DNA of 64,000 nucleotides from contig MCGO01000158.1 in the NCBI GenBank assembly GCA_002104985.1, positions 22,466-86,465 of the forward strand. Reading direction: 5' to 3'. Below the pieces are notes generated by a model. The model saw only the letters and a list, made by a program, of their open reading frames with translations. It had not been told where the DNA came from and searched no databases. Made by a program: the position numbers and the translations under genes. Position 1 is the first letter of the stretch. Each line of letters starts with the position of its first letter. Source of the stretch: Rhizoclosmatium globosum (Eukaryota > Chytridiomycota > Chytridiomycetes > Chytridiales > Chytriomycetaceae). Below, one piece after another: positions 11,208 through 21,053 of this stretch.

Positions 11208-11279
11208 GGGCCTCACGGGGAATTGAACCCCGGACCTCTCGCACCCAAAGCGAGAATCATACTACTAGACCATAAGGCC
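11208..11279 (-). tRNA. tRNA-Pro (UGG)
   Basis: A 72-nt cloverleaf without intron on the minus strand. The acceptor stem GGCCTTA pairs with TGAGGCC, the anticodon loop is TTTGGGT with anticodon TGG closed by CTCGC/GCGAG, and the T arm is CCGGGGTTCAATTCCCCG. Confidence 0.95.
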
Positions 11280-12453
11280 GCTGAAATACCGTGCAAGAAA
11301 TACTCATCATCAATCCATACCCTTTCTTCCACAGCAGTCTCTTGCACTCTCCCTATTTATACCCAACTCTTGTAGAGTTGATTTCACAGTGGGAAGTAAT
11401 CCAGCAGAAGTTGCACCAATTCCTTTTGGAAAACTCTTTTTCGAAGGCTAAGTATTGTCCGAATTAATCATTTGACGTATAAAAGTTCCAAAGTGGAATA
11501 TGGTGGCCAAACAATCCACTTTAACGTGGTAAAGATCGCCTGAATTAATTCACGTTTGGGAGTGTGGAAGGTGCTGCAATAATGGATGTAAATGTTTACT
11601 GATAAATGGATGATCACGCTATTATTTACGTGTGGGAAATAGAGCCCCTGAAATGTGACCGATATAAATTGACACATATTCCTACGTAGTAACATATCAA
11701 AATCATCAACTTGAACAAAATGGACAGAAACTTCGGTTGCCATGTTGGCACACCAAGTCACTCCTGTACCCATGTTGCGTCTGCAGCTGGTCAGATGCTG
11801 AGCTACGAGGTAATAGGTCACTTCTGTGTGATAACAAATCCCCTTCCAATCCCAAAAGAGCCGCCATGTCCTCTGGCGCCACCAGTTCCAACGATATACA
11901 TTACTGCACAGAAAAAATTCCATCGCGATGGGGCGGAATTACCGGAATCTATGATTGCAGCATTACTGGTTCGCAGTGGACATTATTTCAATCTCGTTTG
12001 TTTGCTGAACGCAAGAAAGCCCTCTGCAACAGGATCCTGGAATCTCTGTGAAAATCTTTTGGTGCCCAGGAAGAAGCGGGTTGATGAAGTTCCAATAAGA
12101 TTTCACGTTTACAACCAGAACCAACCGCGACAAATATGTTAAATACGGAAATCCTGGTGAAAATCGTGCGAATTCTGGAGAATACAATGGAGAAATCGTT
12201 TTGGATTCCTGAAGAAGATTTGGATTTGTATAGAGTAAATTTAACGTTTAAAAACTGGTACATATCAGAAAAGGCTGAATGGGTTAATGGTGGCGAAACC
12301 GTTACGGCAAAGGCGTGAAAGATCAACAAGAATTTCTTCAAGTTCGTGAGGTTGGAAGATGAGCTGATGGCCGCAGAATATGTTTATCAATAAATTACTC
12401 TCGCCGCCATCTATGTGTGGGAAAAGGAGATCTTGAAATAGGTGCCACACAGC
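11280..12453. other. Intergenic, repeat-derived, no convincing gene
   Basis: A 144-codon plus-strand frame (11711-12142) has no family features. A stretch around 11835-11910 (AATCCCCTTCC, then GCCACCAGTTCCAACGATAT) recurs near 32685-32755, so part of this region is a dispersed repeat. Short internal duplications (TGTGGGAAA blocks near 11630 and 12415) also occur. Confidence 0.45.
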
Positions 12454-12605
12454 ACCAAGAACAGTATTATGCACCAATAAAGATAATTTGAGGTAGATCC
12501 AAGAGATTACATTTCCTGATTCGTTTGACAGAGACAGCAAATCCGCGTTCCAGATCTCTGTCCACTCGAGGTTGAAATCTGGTTGCCTCCGTATGCACAA
12601 AACAA
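12454..12605 (-). pseudogene. Duplicated 3' fragment of HOM2
   Basis: These ~150 bp are a diverged copy of the region 12716-12860 inside HOM2 exon 2, in the same orientation and just downstream of the gene. The shared core on the plus strand includes GAGATTACATTTCCTGATTC and TCTGTCCACTCGAGGTTGA. The copy carries base changes and lacks the rest of the gene, so it is a non-functional partial tandem duplication. Confidence 0.85.
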
Positions 12606-12661
12606 TAAATTGAAAGAGCATGGATTGAACTATAAGTTTATTAAACTGCATCAGACACAAA

Positions 12662-13809
12662 TCAGAAAAGTCCCTTGGCATGCGCAATTTCGGCATTGAG
12701 AACAGAAGAACCGGCAGCACCAAGAATAGTATTGTGCACCAACAAAGTAAACTTGAGATCCAAGAGATTACATTTCCTGATTCTTCCGACCGAGACAGCA
12801 AATCCACGTTCCAGATCTCTGTCCACTCGAGGTTGAGGTCTGTTTGCCTCCGTATGCACAATAATAGAACGCGAAGGAGCCGAAGGACACTTCAAAGATT
12901 GAGCTTCGGTAGAGTATGATTCAAGACACTGAATAATATCCTCTACAGATGGTTTCTCTGCAGCCTTGAATTGCAGTGACACATGCATCGTGTGGCCATC
13001 AATGATGGGGACACGGGTACAGGTAGCAGAAATACGAAGCGTGTCGTCCAAGACAAACTTGTCACCGACAAACCCGGGTCCGAGAATCTTGCGAGGCTCG
13101 ATTTCCATTTTTTCTTCTTCGCCGGAGATGAAGGGGACAATGTTTTCGAGAATGTCGAGGGAGGGGACGCCTGGGTAACCTGCACCTGAGATTGCTTGTT
13201 GGGTGGTGACGTGCAGTTGTGCAATTGGACCGAATCTGAGAAGAAAGAAGGTTTGTTTTTTAGATTGTGAAGAAGGGATAGATAGAGTGTGGATGGGGGT
13301 GGTTGAATTATTGATGACATCACTCGCTTATCTTTTGAGGGGGTGATAACGTACTTGTCGATCAGAGCCTTCAAGGGAACGACAAGACCGGTGGTAGAGC
13401 AGTTTGCGTTTGTAATAATAAAGCCTTTCCCAGTGTTGAAGTTCTTGAGGGCGTCCAAGTGATGTGGGTTCGCCGTAGGAACCACCAAGGGCACCCTGTG
13501 ATCCATTCTAAAGTTCTTTGCATTTGACAGCACGTGGATTCCAGCGTCCGCCATTGCCTGTTCAATCTCGCCGGCCACCGAGGCATCCAAGGCCGAGAAG
13601 ACGACTTTGCAGTTTCCAAAGTGGACTGGGTCGCACGCAACAATCGTCAAACCAGTCGCGGCGTTCGTCTTTCCGGCGCTGCGCTCGGACGCCCCAACCG
13701 CCACGACCCGGAACTGCGAGTGAACACTGAGAAGCTGCGCAAATCGCTGCCCGACGGTGCCCGTGATCCCGAGAATCCCAACGGGGATGCGCGAATCTGA
13801 TGTGCTCAT
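12662..13809 (-). CDS. HOM2: Aspartate-semialdehyde dehydrogenase (EC 1.2.1.11)
   Basis: Catalyses NADPH-dependent reduction of aspartyl phosphate to aspartate semialdehyde, the branch point to threonine, methionine and (via homoserine) isoleucine. Two exons, 13809-13355 and 13235-12662, join in frame for 342 aa, close to the fungal norm. The N-terminal NADP-binding loop is GILGITGTVGQRFAQLL. The active-site cysteine lies in ITNANCSTTGLV, and GAGYPGVPSLDIL follows in exon 2. EEEKMEIEPRKILG, GHTMHVSLQF and the ending VHNTILGAAGSSVLNAE are typical. All catalytic elements are present. A partial tail duplication lies downstream. Confidence 0.95.
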
Positions 13810-13986
13810 TTTTAGATCAAGTTTTTTTGAAGTTTAAAGTTGCGATTGGCCCCTCTCCTTTTATTCCTTGTGAATCATCAAACTAACTAACGCAGGTCTA
13901 ACTCAAAACTCAAAACAAATTGGAAACAGATAGCCACCCCCGACACGGTAATAGTAGTAGTTACAACAGACAACTAAGTGAACATT

Positions 13987-14794
13987 TTACAAGTTCAACT
14001 TGGTTCTGCGCCAGTTTCTGCGCTTGGCGTTGTATCTATCATGGAGAAGTTGGTTAGATGAACAGTTCTTCGGAAGTGTTTGTAGAGAGTCCAAGCATCC
14101 ATTCCATCCTTCACTCATACAATCTCAAATCGTTTGTGGAATGTGAGATTGAGAAGCCATCGCCTGTCCATCAGAGTGTGCAAAGGTCCTCCTTCTACTT
14201 AATGACTGATGTCTGCGTCCTCATCCACTCCTCCTCCTCCTCCTCCGATACAAGATATGTGCATAAACCGAATATGTACCTGATGGTGGTGTCAGTCTTG
14301 AAACGGAACCAGTTTGGAATTGGACGGTTCTGCTTCTGGGCCTTTCCGAGTTTGCGCTTGATCAAGAAGGACTTGTTGGAAGGCTGTGTTTGAATGAGAG
14401 AGTTAGAAACTCTTGTTTGATTGATTGATGATTGATGAAGTGCGAGAGGTTGTCGATGGTTCTTTCTTGGTTTGTGCTGTTGCTTTGAAGTGTCGCCCTC
14501 GCCTCTCTCGCCCTGAATCAAGCCTCTTTGCCGACCTCCTTTCGAATCGGAGCTTCTTTGACGCCGTCGCTTAAGGCGTCCCTCTTAGTTATCACGTCAG
14601 CTGTCGAGTGTCACAGAAGACATCCTCCCTCCAAAACAACACCCTCTCCCCCCATCCCTGCTGACTCCCAATCCCTCAAACGACCACTCCGACACTATTA
14701 AATAACGACAACTGATGCGGCTGTTCGGTCTGATGGCTGCTGACGTGATGATGGATAGTTGGATGTGTGAGGCAGGGACATGGGTCCTAACCAT
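13987..14794 (-). CDS. RPL39: 60S ribosomal protein eL39
   Basis: Small basic protein of the large ribosomal subunit exit tunnel, 51 aa. Exon 14383-14280 encodes [20 protein letters not shown] and on through DTTI; exon 14035-13987 encodes [15 protein letters not shown] and stop. The codon for Arg is split across the intron. The initiator Met must lie on an upstream exon; the best candidate is ATG|GTTAGG at 14794-14792 with an A-rich Kozak context, which implies a ~410-nt first intron. An intron right after the start codon is common in ribosomal protein genes. The coding part is certain; the first exon is inferred. Confidence 0.85.
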
Positions 14795-15418
14795 TTTTGA
14801 ATTTTTCGATCAACACTCGTCACACAAACAACTCTTTTGCAAACCAGAGCCAGCATAAGTATGTTGGGATAGAGAGGCAGTGCTCCGCACGACTAAGCTT
14901 CAATGGAGTACTCAACAATCTATCAGTCCTTTTAGTAGCACCTTGTCCTCTCAGCTTTGAGCAATGTTGATTCTCCAGTTGGAACTTTAACCCAATGAAC
15001 GCCAATCCTCATTCCGTCATTAAGCGGAATTTATTTGAATGAGTAGCGAATCATCTGTAAAATGAATTCGAATATTTTACAGTATTAACCAAATATTCTG
15101 TGATTTAAAGTGGCTCAAAGTAACAGGAAGGAACAAGAACAGCAATCACAGACTTAGGAGGCATATGCATTTGTTATAATTCGTTTTCATCCAAATATGC
15201 GAAATTGAAGGCTTCCTGTTGAACTTCACGGCGGAACGCAGCAACACTACTACTTTCTGCTCAACCATAGTCAGTTCAAATCGGCGTCGTATTAACATGT
15301 AAGAATTATAAAACACGAAGTTGGCGTGAAAAGATGCCAGATCACGTCAATCACAAAACCCCTCCCAACTGATCTTTCACCAAACACAACATGCTCTGCA
15401 TCAAACAATACAATAACG
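14795..15418. other. Intergenic upstream of RPL39
   Basis: AT-rich, no supported gene. It would include the RPL39 promoter and the 3' flank of the second tRNA-Leu. Confidence 0.5.
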
Positions 15419-15500
15419 TGAGCAGAGTGGGATTTGAACCCACGCGTGTTGCCACACTAGCACCTGAAGCTAGCGCCTTAGACCGCTCGGCCATCTGCCC
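15419..15500 (-). tRNA. tRNA-Leu (CAG), copy 2
   Basis: Same 82-nt sequence as copy 1 (7619-7700), with intact stems and anticodon CAG. The 3' flank shares only a few bases with copy 1, unlike copy 3. Confidence 0.95.
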
Positions 15501-15798
15501 TGTTAGCCGGCGAATCAATAAGGAAAAGACCTAATATTTTTCCGTATTATTCACATTTTCCTTAGTCATTGAAATTTGGGAGTTTATATCAGTAAACTCT
15601 CGCAGAACCAGTATAAACTTTCGTAGACTCACTGGTCAAGCTTGCTCGTTAATTTCTCCTTTTCTGAAGATTATTTTACGCAATCCAAACACGAAATGCT
15701 TATACGTTTACTGAAATAATGTGAAATCGTTTGGCTTTTTGTGTCCGCCACAGAATCCAAGTTCGAATTACGCATGCCCAATTAAAACATCAATCAAA
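15501..15798. other. Intergenic upstream of the 15799 gene
   Basis: No gene seen; AT-rich promoter region of the plus-strand coiled-coil gene. Confidence 0.45.
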
Positions 15799-17128
15799 AT
15801 GGTTCAACGTGAGTTGAGCTATATAGCCCGTTCTAGCCTGACTACACAGGCTCTTACTAACTAATCTTGCCGCAGATCTTTCCTCTGGCTCAGTCAATGA
15901 CCTCCTCCAAGCATTTGGTAAGTCTCGTCCAATAGTCCACATCCAATAAACTAACCTTGTTCCAGTATCATTGATCCCGCAAACAAAAGAGAATGCCCAC
16001 ATTCCTCAAGAGTATGAGCAGCAGGTTTGTCGGTGCTTATGTGGTGTTGTCAATCAAACTCAACAGTGTCTCCCCCAAGGTCCAATTGACGGCTGAGCTT
16101 AAGGCAGCACACGACGCCCGCCTCACAGAACTCAAGCAAGCTACCAAAGCCGCTCAAATTGAAGTTAACGTGAATGGGGGCAACTTTTTCCAAAAGAGCA
16201 AGAACGTATGTTAACGCCTTCCTATACTTATCCCACCTTACTGAATTGTTTCACTTAAATGATGTAGGAGCAACGAAAACTAATCCTACAACAAGCAGAA
16301 ACTCTCGAACTCGAAACCAAAGCCGCCCAAGAATCCGTCATGGCCGAAACACAAGCACAGCTCGAAATCCTCGCCGCAAAAGCCGAAAGCCTCACAAGAA
16401 CCCGCGCGGAACTCACGAACCTGTTCTCCAAGATTCTTCTACTCAACCCGAATCCTGAAGAAACATACGCCACCAATCTCCTCACCCGCGCCGTCACTCA
16501 GTTCTACAAAGACCACATCAACGCCCAAAATATGGACGTTGCCATGCGTCACATCACCCGTGGACTTCGTCTCATCCTCGCGGAAAAGGGCACAGACTAT
16601 GAAGTAACACTGGTTGGTGCACAAGCCATGGACCGCGGGAAATACGAAGATATTTCGTTCGGATTGTATTTCATGGGACTCGCGCAGTCGGCGTGGCCTC
16701 GACTGCGTAAACTAGATGTTCCAAAGCAGTTGGAAGAGTATTTCGGGTACAGGTCTGCTGTCACGAGGCTTTTACGCGACGCAAAGACGTTCTTGGTGAC
16801 GGATCAGCAAGGGTTGTATGAACGCTTGAATCGGAGTTATGCTGCTGTGATTCAGTTTTCTGCGAATTTGGAGAGTGTGAGGCATGCTGCGTTGAATGAG
16901 ATGTTGATTGGTGTTGGTATGGGAGATCATGTTGTTAGTGTTCTTGATTTCGCCGCTTTGTTTCGAAGGGATATTGTCCGTGTTGAGAAGTGGGCGAATT
17001 TGAAAGAAGAAGCTGACTCAGAGGAAGAAATTGGAAAGGCTGTCGGGTTATTCTATCTTGATTTAGATGTAGGATCACGTATGGAATTGTTGACTATTGA
17101 GCCCCCTGCGTATGATAGAGGGTTTTAA
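15799..17128 (+). CDS. Unrecognised coiled-coil protein, founder of a tandem pair
   Basis: I do not recognise a family. Five exons join in frame: 15799-15808, 15876-15917, 15966-16024, 16080-16205 and 16268-17128, for 365 aa. Residues ~38-140 are a Glu/Lys/Ala/Gln-rich helix likely to form a coiled coil (AELKAAHDARLTELKQATK, QQAETLELETKAAQ). The C-terminal ~220 residues look globular: FYKDHINAQNMDVAMRH, DISFGLYFMGLAQSAWPRL, NRSYAAVIQFSANLESVRH, KWANLKEEADSEEEIGKAV, and the end ELLTIEPPAYDRGF. There is no signal peptide or TM segment. The same exon pattern and C-terminal motifs are kept in the copy at 17450-19077, which suggests selection on this sequence. Function unknown. Confidence 0.85.
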
Positions 17129-17449
17129 GTTCAATAGAAGTAAGGCAGAGAATAGTAAAGCATTAAATATTAAACTATTTCTAGTGTCCTTATGCAGACG
17201 AAAACACGAAACCAAAATAAAAGTTTCTTACGCCACAATAAGTCTGGTAATTGATTACTGGGCTTGAGATTTTTGATTAGTCTCAGGCATAGCGATGCTT
17301 ATTCACATTGATTTCTTCTATTCAAAGTAAATCAGAAAGGAGGTTATTGCGAAGGGGCTGAAGCCACCCAACCGCAGTTTGCAACGCCACGAAATTTCCC
17401 TCCAATTTTTAAGCAGCAGTCAATCAAGCGTGAGAGAACCGAAACTGAA

Positions 17450-19077
17450 ATGCCAGGAAGTGAGTGCTGAGCTGTCAGCAGTTCCACTGTGTTGTAACTT
17501 ACCAGCAGGCCCGACAGATCAACTAGCCAGCCCAATCAAAGACCATTTGGAAGCGTTTGGTAATCTTATCAACATCGCCTTACATCATCAAGCTGAGCAG
17601 CCATCACAGTCTCCTTGATCCCTCTCGCCAAAGACAATGCAAGCATTCCAAAAGAGCTTGAACAACAGGTTTGTGACGATGGCAGTAAGGGCGTAGTGAT
17701 TGATGTATCTGCGGTTAGATTCAATTAATAAACGAGCTCAAAGTTGCACACGAAGCTCGACTTGTGGAGCTCAAGGCAGCCACCAAAGCTGCACAGGTAG
17801 ACATTAACATGAATCAAGGGAAGCTCTTTCAAAAGAGTAAAAACGTGAGCGGCTGAGATTTCCCCAAAGCCCCCATTATCAACATATTACTAATCAAGAA
17901 ACCAAACAATAAGGAAGAACGAAAGCTAGTTCTCGAACAAGCCGAAATCCTGGAACGCGAAACTATAATCGCTCAAGAATCTGTCCTAGTCGAAACACAA
18001 TCTCGCCTTGACACCCTCAAGCTGAAAGCTTCATCTTTTGCCTCAACCCGTGCAGAACTAACGAACATATTCTCCAAAATTCTTCTCCTTAGCCCAAAGC
18101 CTGATGAAACATACGCCTCGAACCTTCTGACTGTTAGGACGGGCGACTTGTGTGGCAGGCACTGGAAGTGTTCGTTGTGAAAAAGCGAAGAACGGGATCA
18201 CGTGTGCAATCCACGGACGGACGGGAGTGGTCGGAAGCGTGGTTCCGTTCAGTCCCGGTCCGGAATCTCCACGCAACCCCGTCACGCTCACCTTGATGTC
18301 GCTTATCACACTTCCAACTACGTACCTCCTGCTTGGGTAAGTTAGTCGGTTCTGTAGTGGAATGGTGAGGGAGTGGGTGCGGACTAACCTGTCGACACAT
18401 CACTCGGAGAAGACTTCTCCGTCGTAACACTGACTCGTGCTGTTGCCCAGTTTTACAAAGACCATTTAAATGCACAAAATATGGATGTAGCAATGCGCCA
18501 CGTTCACCGCGGAATTCAACTGTTACAAAAAGAAAAGGGAACGGAATACGAATTCACCATGGTCGGTACACAAGCTGTTGAGCGTGGACGATACGATGAC
18601 GTATCTTTCGGATTGTATTTTATGGGACTTGCGCAAAGTGCGTGGCCGCGTCTTCGTAAATTGGGAGTCCCAACTGTGTTAGAGCAACATTATGGGTATA
18701 AAGCTGTTGTTCAGGCGATGCTTAGAAGTGCACAAGGGTATTTGGTTCAAGAGCGGAATGGATTGTACGAGTGCTTGAATCGGAGTTATGCTGCTGTGAT
18801 TCAGTTTTCTGCGAACTTGGAGAGTGTGAGACACGCTGTGTTGAATGAGCTTTTGATTGGTGCTGGGATGGAAGACTATGCTTTGAGTATTCAAGATTTT
18901 GCGACACTGTTCGCAAGGGATGTTGAATGCATAGAAAAGTGGGCAAACTTAAAAGAAGAGGCAGACTCTGAGGAAGATATTGGGAAGGCGGTTGGGCTGT
19001 TTTATCTCGATTTAGATGTAGGATTCCGTTTGGAGTTGTTGACTATTGAACCTCCTGCCTATAGCCATGAGTTTTGA
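17450..19077 (+). pseudogene. Tandem paralog of the 15799 gene, interrupted by a TIR element
   Basis: Exons at 17450-17459, 17509-17559, 17610-17668, 17719-17844 and 17914-19077 match the exon plan of the upstream gene; exons 3 and 4 have identical lengths (59 and 126 nt). The C-terminal half is well conserved (GLYFMGLAQSAWPRL, LNRSYAAVIQFSANLESVRH, EEADSEEDIGKAVGLFYLDL). Exon 5 is broken after NLLT by a ~296-bp insertion at 18133-18428. Read through, the insert brings an in-frame TGA near 18178. I find no clean splice that removes it: the insert begins with GT but does not end in AG. So the copy is probably truncated to about 150 residues or dead, although the 3' half still has an open frame from ATG 18481. 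Confidence 0.75.
18133..18428. mobile_element. Small non-autonomous TIR element inserted in an exon
   Basis: The insert is absent from the paralog at 15799-17128. It starts GTTAGGACGG and its right end, read on the minus strand, starts GTTACGACGG (9 of 10 match), so it has short inverted termini. CTGACT occurs on both sides (18127-18132 and 18430-18435), a likely target-site duplication of 6 bp, perhaps 7 with a mismatch. It is more GC-rich than its surroundings, and its minus strand has an open frame of about 80 codons with no recognised domain. Confidence 0.75.
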
Positions 19078-19412
19078 TTCTAATTTACTAAAAATGATTG
19101 CGAATAAAAGACATATATCAACAGCACTTATGCTGACGGACCTAGCCAGCTCCGACAAAACAGCAGAACATGTAAACAATCTGTTATTGTGAGACATCAC
19201 GCATTCTTTCACGCCAAGGAAAACCAAGCTTTAATACTACAATTTTTGAAAGTTGCTAGAGCGATTCCTTCTAATGTAAGTTGCTTAACTCTTTTGTTTT
19301 GAACATATTTAAGTTGTTTGTGGTGCACAAGGGAGATTTGGTCTTGTCTTGATAAACGCACAGCTGTGAAACCTCATCATCCCCACACCAATACTCCAAC
19401 AACGCCTAAAAC
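19078..19412. other. Intergenic downstream of the broken paralog
   Basis: No supported feature apart from AATAAA near 19102. Confidence 0.45.
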
Positions 19413-19459
19413 GTCACGGCCGTGAAAGGGCCGGATCTTAACCACTAGACGATCTGGGA
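19413..19459 (-). pseudogene. tRNA-Glu fragment (5' half and anticodon arm only)
   Basis: These 47 bp equal the first two thirds of the tRNA-Glu at 7059-7130: acceptor 5' strand, D arm and TTC anticodon arm. The T arm and acceptor 3' strand are replaced by unrelated sequence, so it cannot fold as a tRNA. It is a truncated copy. Confidence 0.9.
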
Positions 19460-19942
19460 CGTGTTGAGTTTAACAGTCATTTTGCTCATGACACACTGAA
19501 CGCCAAAGATAAATCGTCAGTCGGAGTCACCGCTTAGAAATGATCATGAATTAAATGAATTCAATATTTTGAAATAGGGATATTGTCGGTTAAGCAGCTT
19601 GGCTCAACAACAACCACAGACCTATCCATCCGGATCACACCACGGAAAACACTTCTACCCGACGCGTTTTAAAAAATTTAATTTAGCACGAAAGAACTGG
19701 TTGAACGTGGAGAATGCTTTGGATCAAGGCTTCAACTTCGACAATTTTGGGTTCAACCCAACTCGAATCTTTCCTCATTCTAAAAACAGCCATATACTGT
19801 TTGACTGTTTCCAAGCTGATGCACCAAGCCTGATTTGTTGAAGTGACGTGCATCACTGTTTCCTGTTTGTGAGCTTGTTTCCTGTTCGTGAGCTCACTTC
19901 TTCCTTTCTCAACTCACTCCGCCGCTGACATCACAAAACACG
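19460..19942. other. Intergenic, includes a weak ORF and a duplicated tRNA flank
   Basis: An 80-codon frame at 19599-19841 does not start with ATG and has no recognised features, so it is not called. The bases ~19916-19942 repeat the flank of tRNA-Leu copy 1. Confidence 0.45.
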
Positions 19943-20024
19943 TGAGCAGAGTGGGATTTGAACCCACGAGTGTTACCACACTAGCACCTGAAGCTAGCGC
20001 CTTGGGCCGCTCGGCCATCTGCCC
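19943..20024 (-). tRNA. tRNA-Leu (CAG), copy 3, diverged
   Basis: Same 82-nt plan and CAG anticodon as copies 1 and 2, but with substitutions in the D loop (GGCCCAAGG instead of GGTCTAAGG) and the variable arm. All major stems still pair. It keeps ~30 bp of the 3' flank of copy 1. Whether the D-loop changes affect function is unknown. Confidence 0.88.
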
Positions 20025-20364
20025 TACAATACGACGAAGGCATTATGTTTTCTAATTCGCCTTATGTCGCCAAATCACCATACTAACATATTCCGTAACG
20101 TCTTTCAAATTTATGTTTCCGTAACCATTTACTGTTTGTACTGCCGATAGCTACACAACTGAAAGCACTTTTTATTTTATAAACCGACAACATAACATTA
20201 CTGATAAATCTGACACACCGCAAACGACCTGCCAATGGAAATTTCTTGATGCCAATTTGCAATTAAGGAAACTCAGTGTGGCATTTCTCGTGCACTTCCT
20301 CGACACAAATTGATTGGGTTATTGGTATGTCGTGTGTCGTCGGGCAATCCAATTCCAATCAAAA
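20025..20364. other. Intergenic upstream of the Cys-rich pair
   Basis: AT-rich; no gene supported. The open frame of the next gene extends to 20314 but without an ATG before 20365. Confidence 0.4.
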
Positions 20365-20964
20365 ATGAGATTCATTGTTTTCTATGTTAATTGCATGGTA
20401 CTTAAAGTGATACAGCAAGAAAAGCAGAACAGAATCATGTCTGAACTAATTGGAGACGCATCTGCAGGAATCATTACAGGAGTGGGCGTATTTTATGCTT
20501 ATGCATTCCAGACAACAGCCCCTGGATTAACCGCCACATATTCCGTCAAAACTCTCCCCAACCGAACGTCATGGGCTGAGTGCGCTACTGATTGTTTTCC
20601 ATTAAACGATGAAGACCTAGAACTGGGTATTGGAATGTTTTTCAAGTTTGATGGAAACAATGGGAATTGCTATTGCAAGAAACCTGCAGTTGCAGAATGC
20701 AATCTGAGTTTATTTATATTCTCAAAAACATGTCTGCAAAGTATTACATGTGTCGACTGGCCGTCACTGATGGATGACTCGTCAACAGTTGCAAGAGGAG
20801 TAGAATGGGAGGAATGCGTGCAACAGGCGGCGAATTCTGGCACGTCTATGGCTGTGTATGAATCTTTGACCCGTGCTTGTTATCCCAAACATTTTAAGCC
20901 TCAAAGTGGAGCTTATGCATCGAGAGTATGGTCGGGTTATTCGACAACATGTCCAATTGGTTAA
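20365..20964 (+). CDS. Cys-rich protein, tandem copy 1, family unrecognised
   Basis: Single open frame. The start is uncertain: ATG at 20365 (MRFIVFYVNCMVLKV, weakly hydrophobic) or ATG at 20437. The body has about ten regularly spaced cysteines: WAECATDCFP, NGNCYCKKPAVAECNLSL, KTCLQSITC, EECVQQAAN, ACYPKHFKP and STTCPIG. The spacing C-x3-C, C-x-C and GMFFKFDGNNGNCYC resembles WSC/PAN-type carbohydrate-binding modules, but I cannot assign it firmly. About 60% of the residues recur in the next gene. An intron joining the two frames into one product (donor GTTAAC at the stop) cannot be excluded. Confidence 0.65.
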   Translation: MRFIVFYVNCMVLKVIQQEKQNRIMSELIGDASAGIITGVGVFYAYAFQTTAPGLTATYSVKTLPNRTSWAECATDCFPLNDEDLELGIGMFFKFDGNNGNCYCKKPAVAECNLSLFIFSKTCLQSITCVDWPSLMDDSSTVARGVEWEECVQQAANSGTSMAVYESLTRACYPKHFKPQSGAYASRVWSGYSTTCPIG

Positions 20965-21053
20965 CTAATAAAAAAGAAACCTTGATTAGTTTGCCAATCA
21001 AAAACCGTCTGCATTGTGTTAGGTATCTGCTCAAGAACAGAAAAGCACGAACA

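Noticed and set aside
11711..12142. 144-codon plus-strand frame
   Set aside because: No family motif or splice support, and it overlaps a dispersed repeat block; treated as chance.
18481..19077. Independent gene starting at ATG 18481
   Set aside because: It is the 3' part of the interrupted paralog; the upstream exons and the empty site in the neighbour show it was one gene.
19599..19841. 80-codon frame upstream of tRNA-Leu copy 3
   Set aside because: Starts from a non-ATG codon, no splice sites or motifs, AT-rich with no coding feel.
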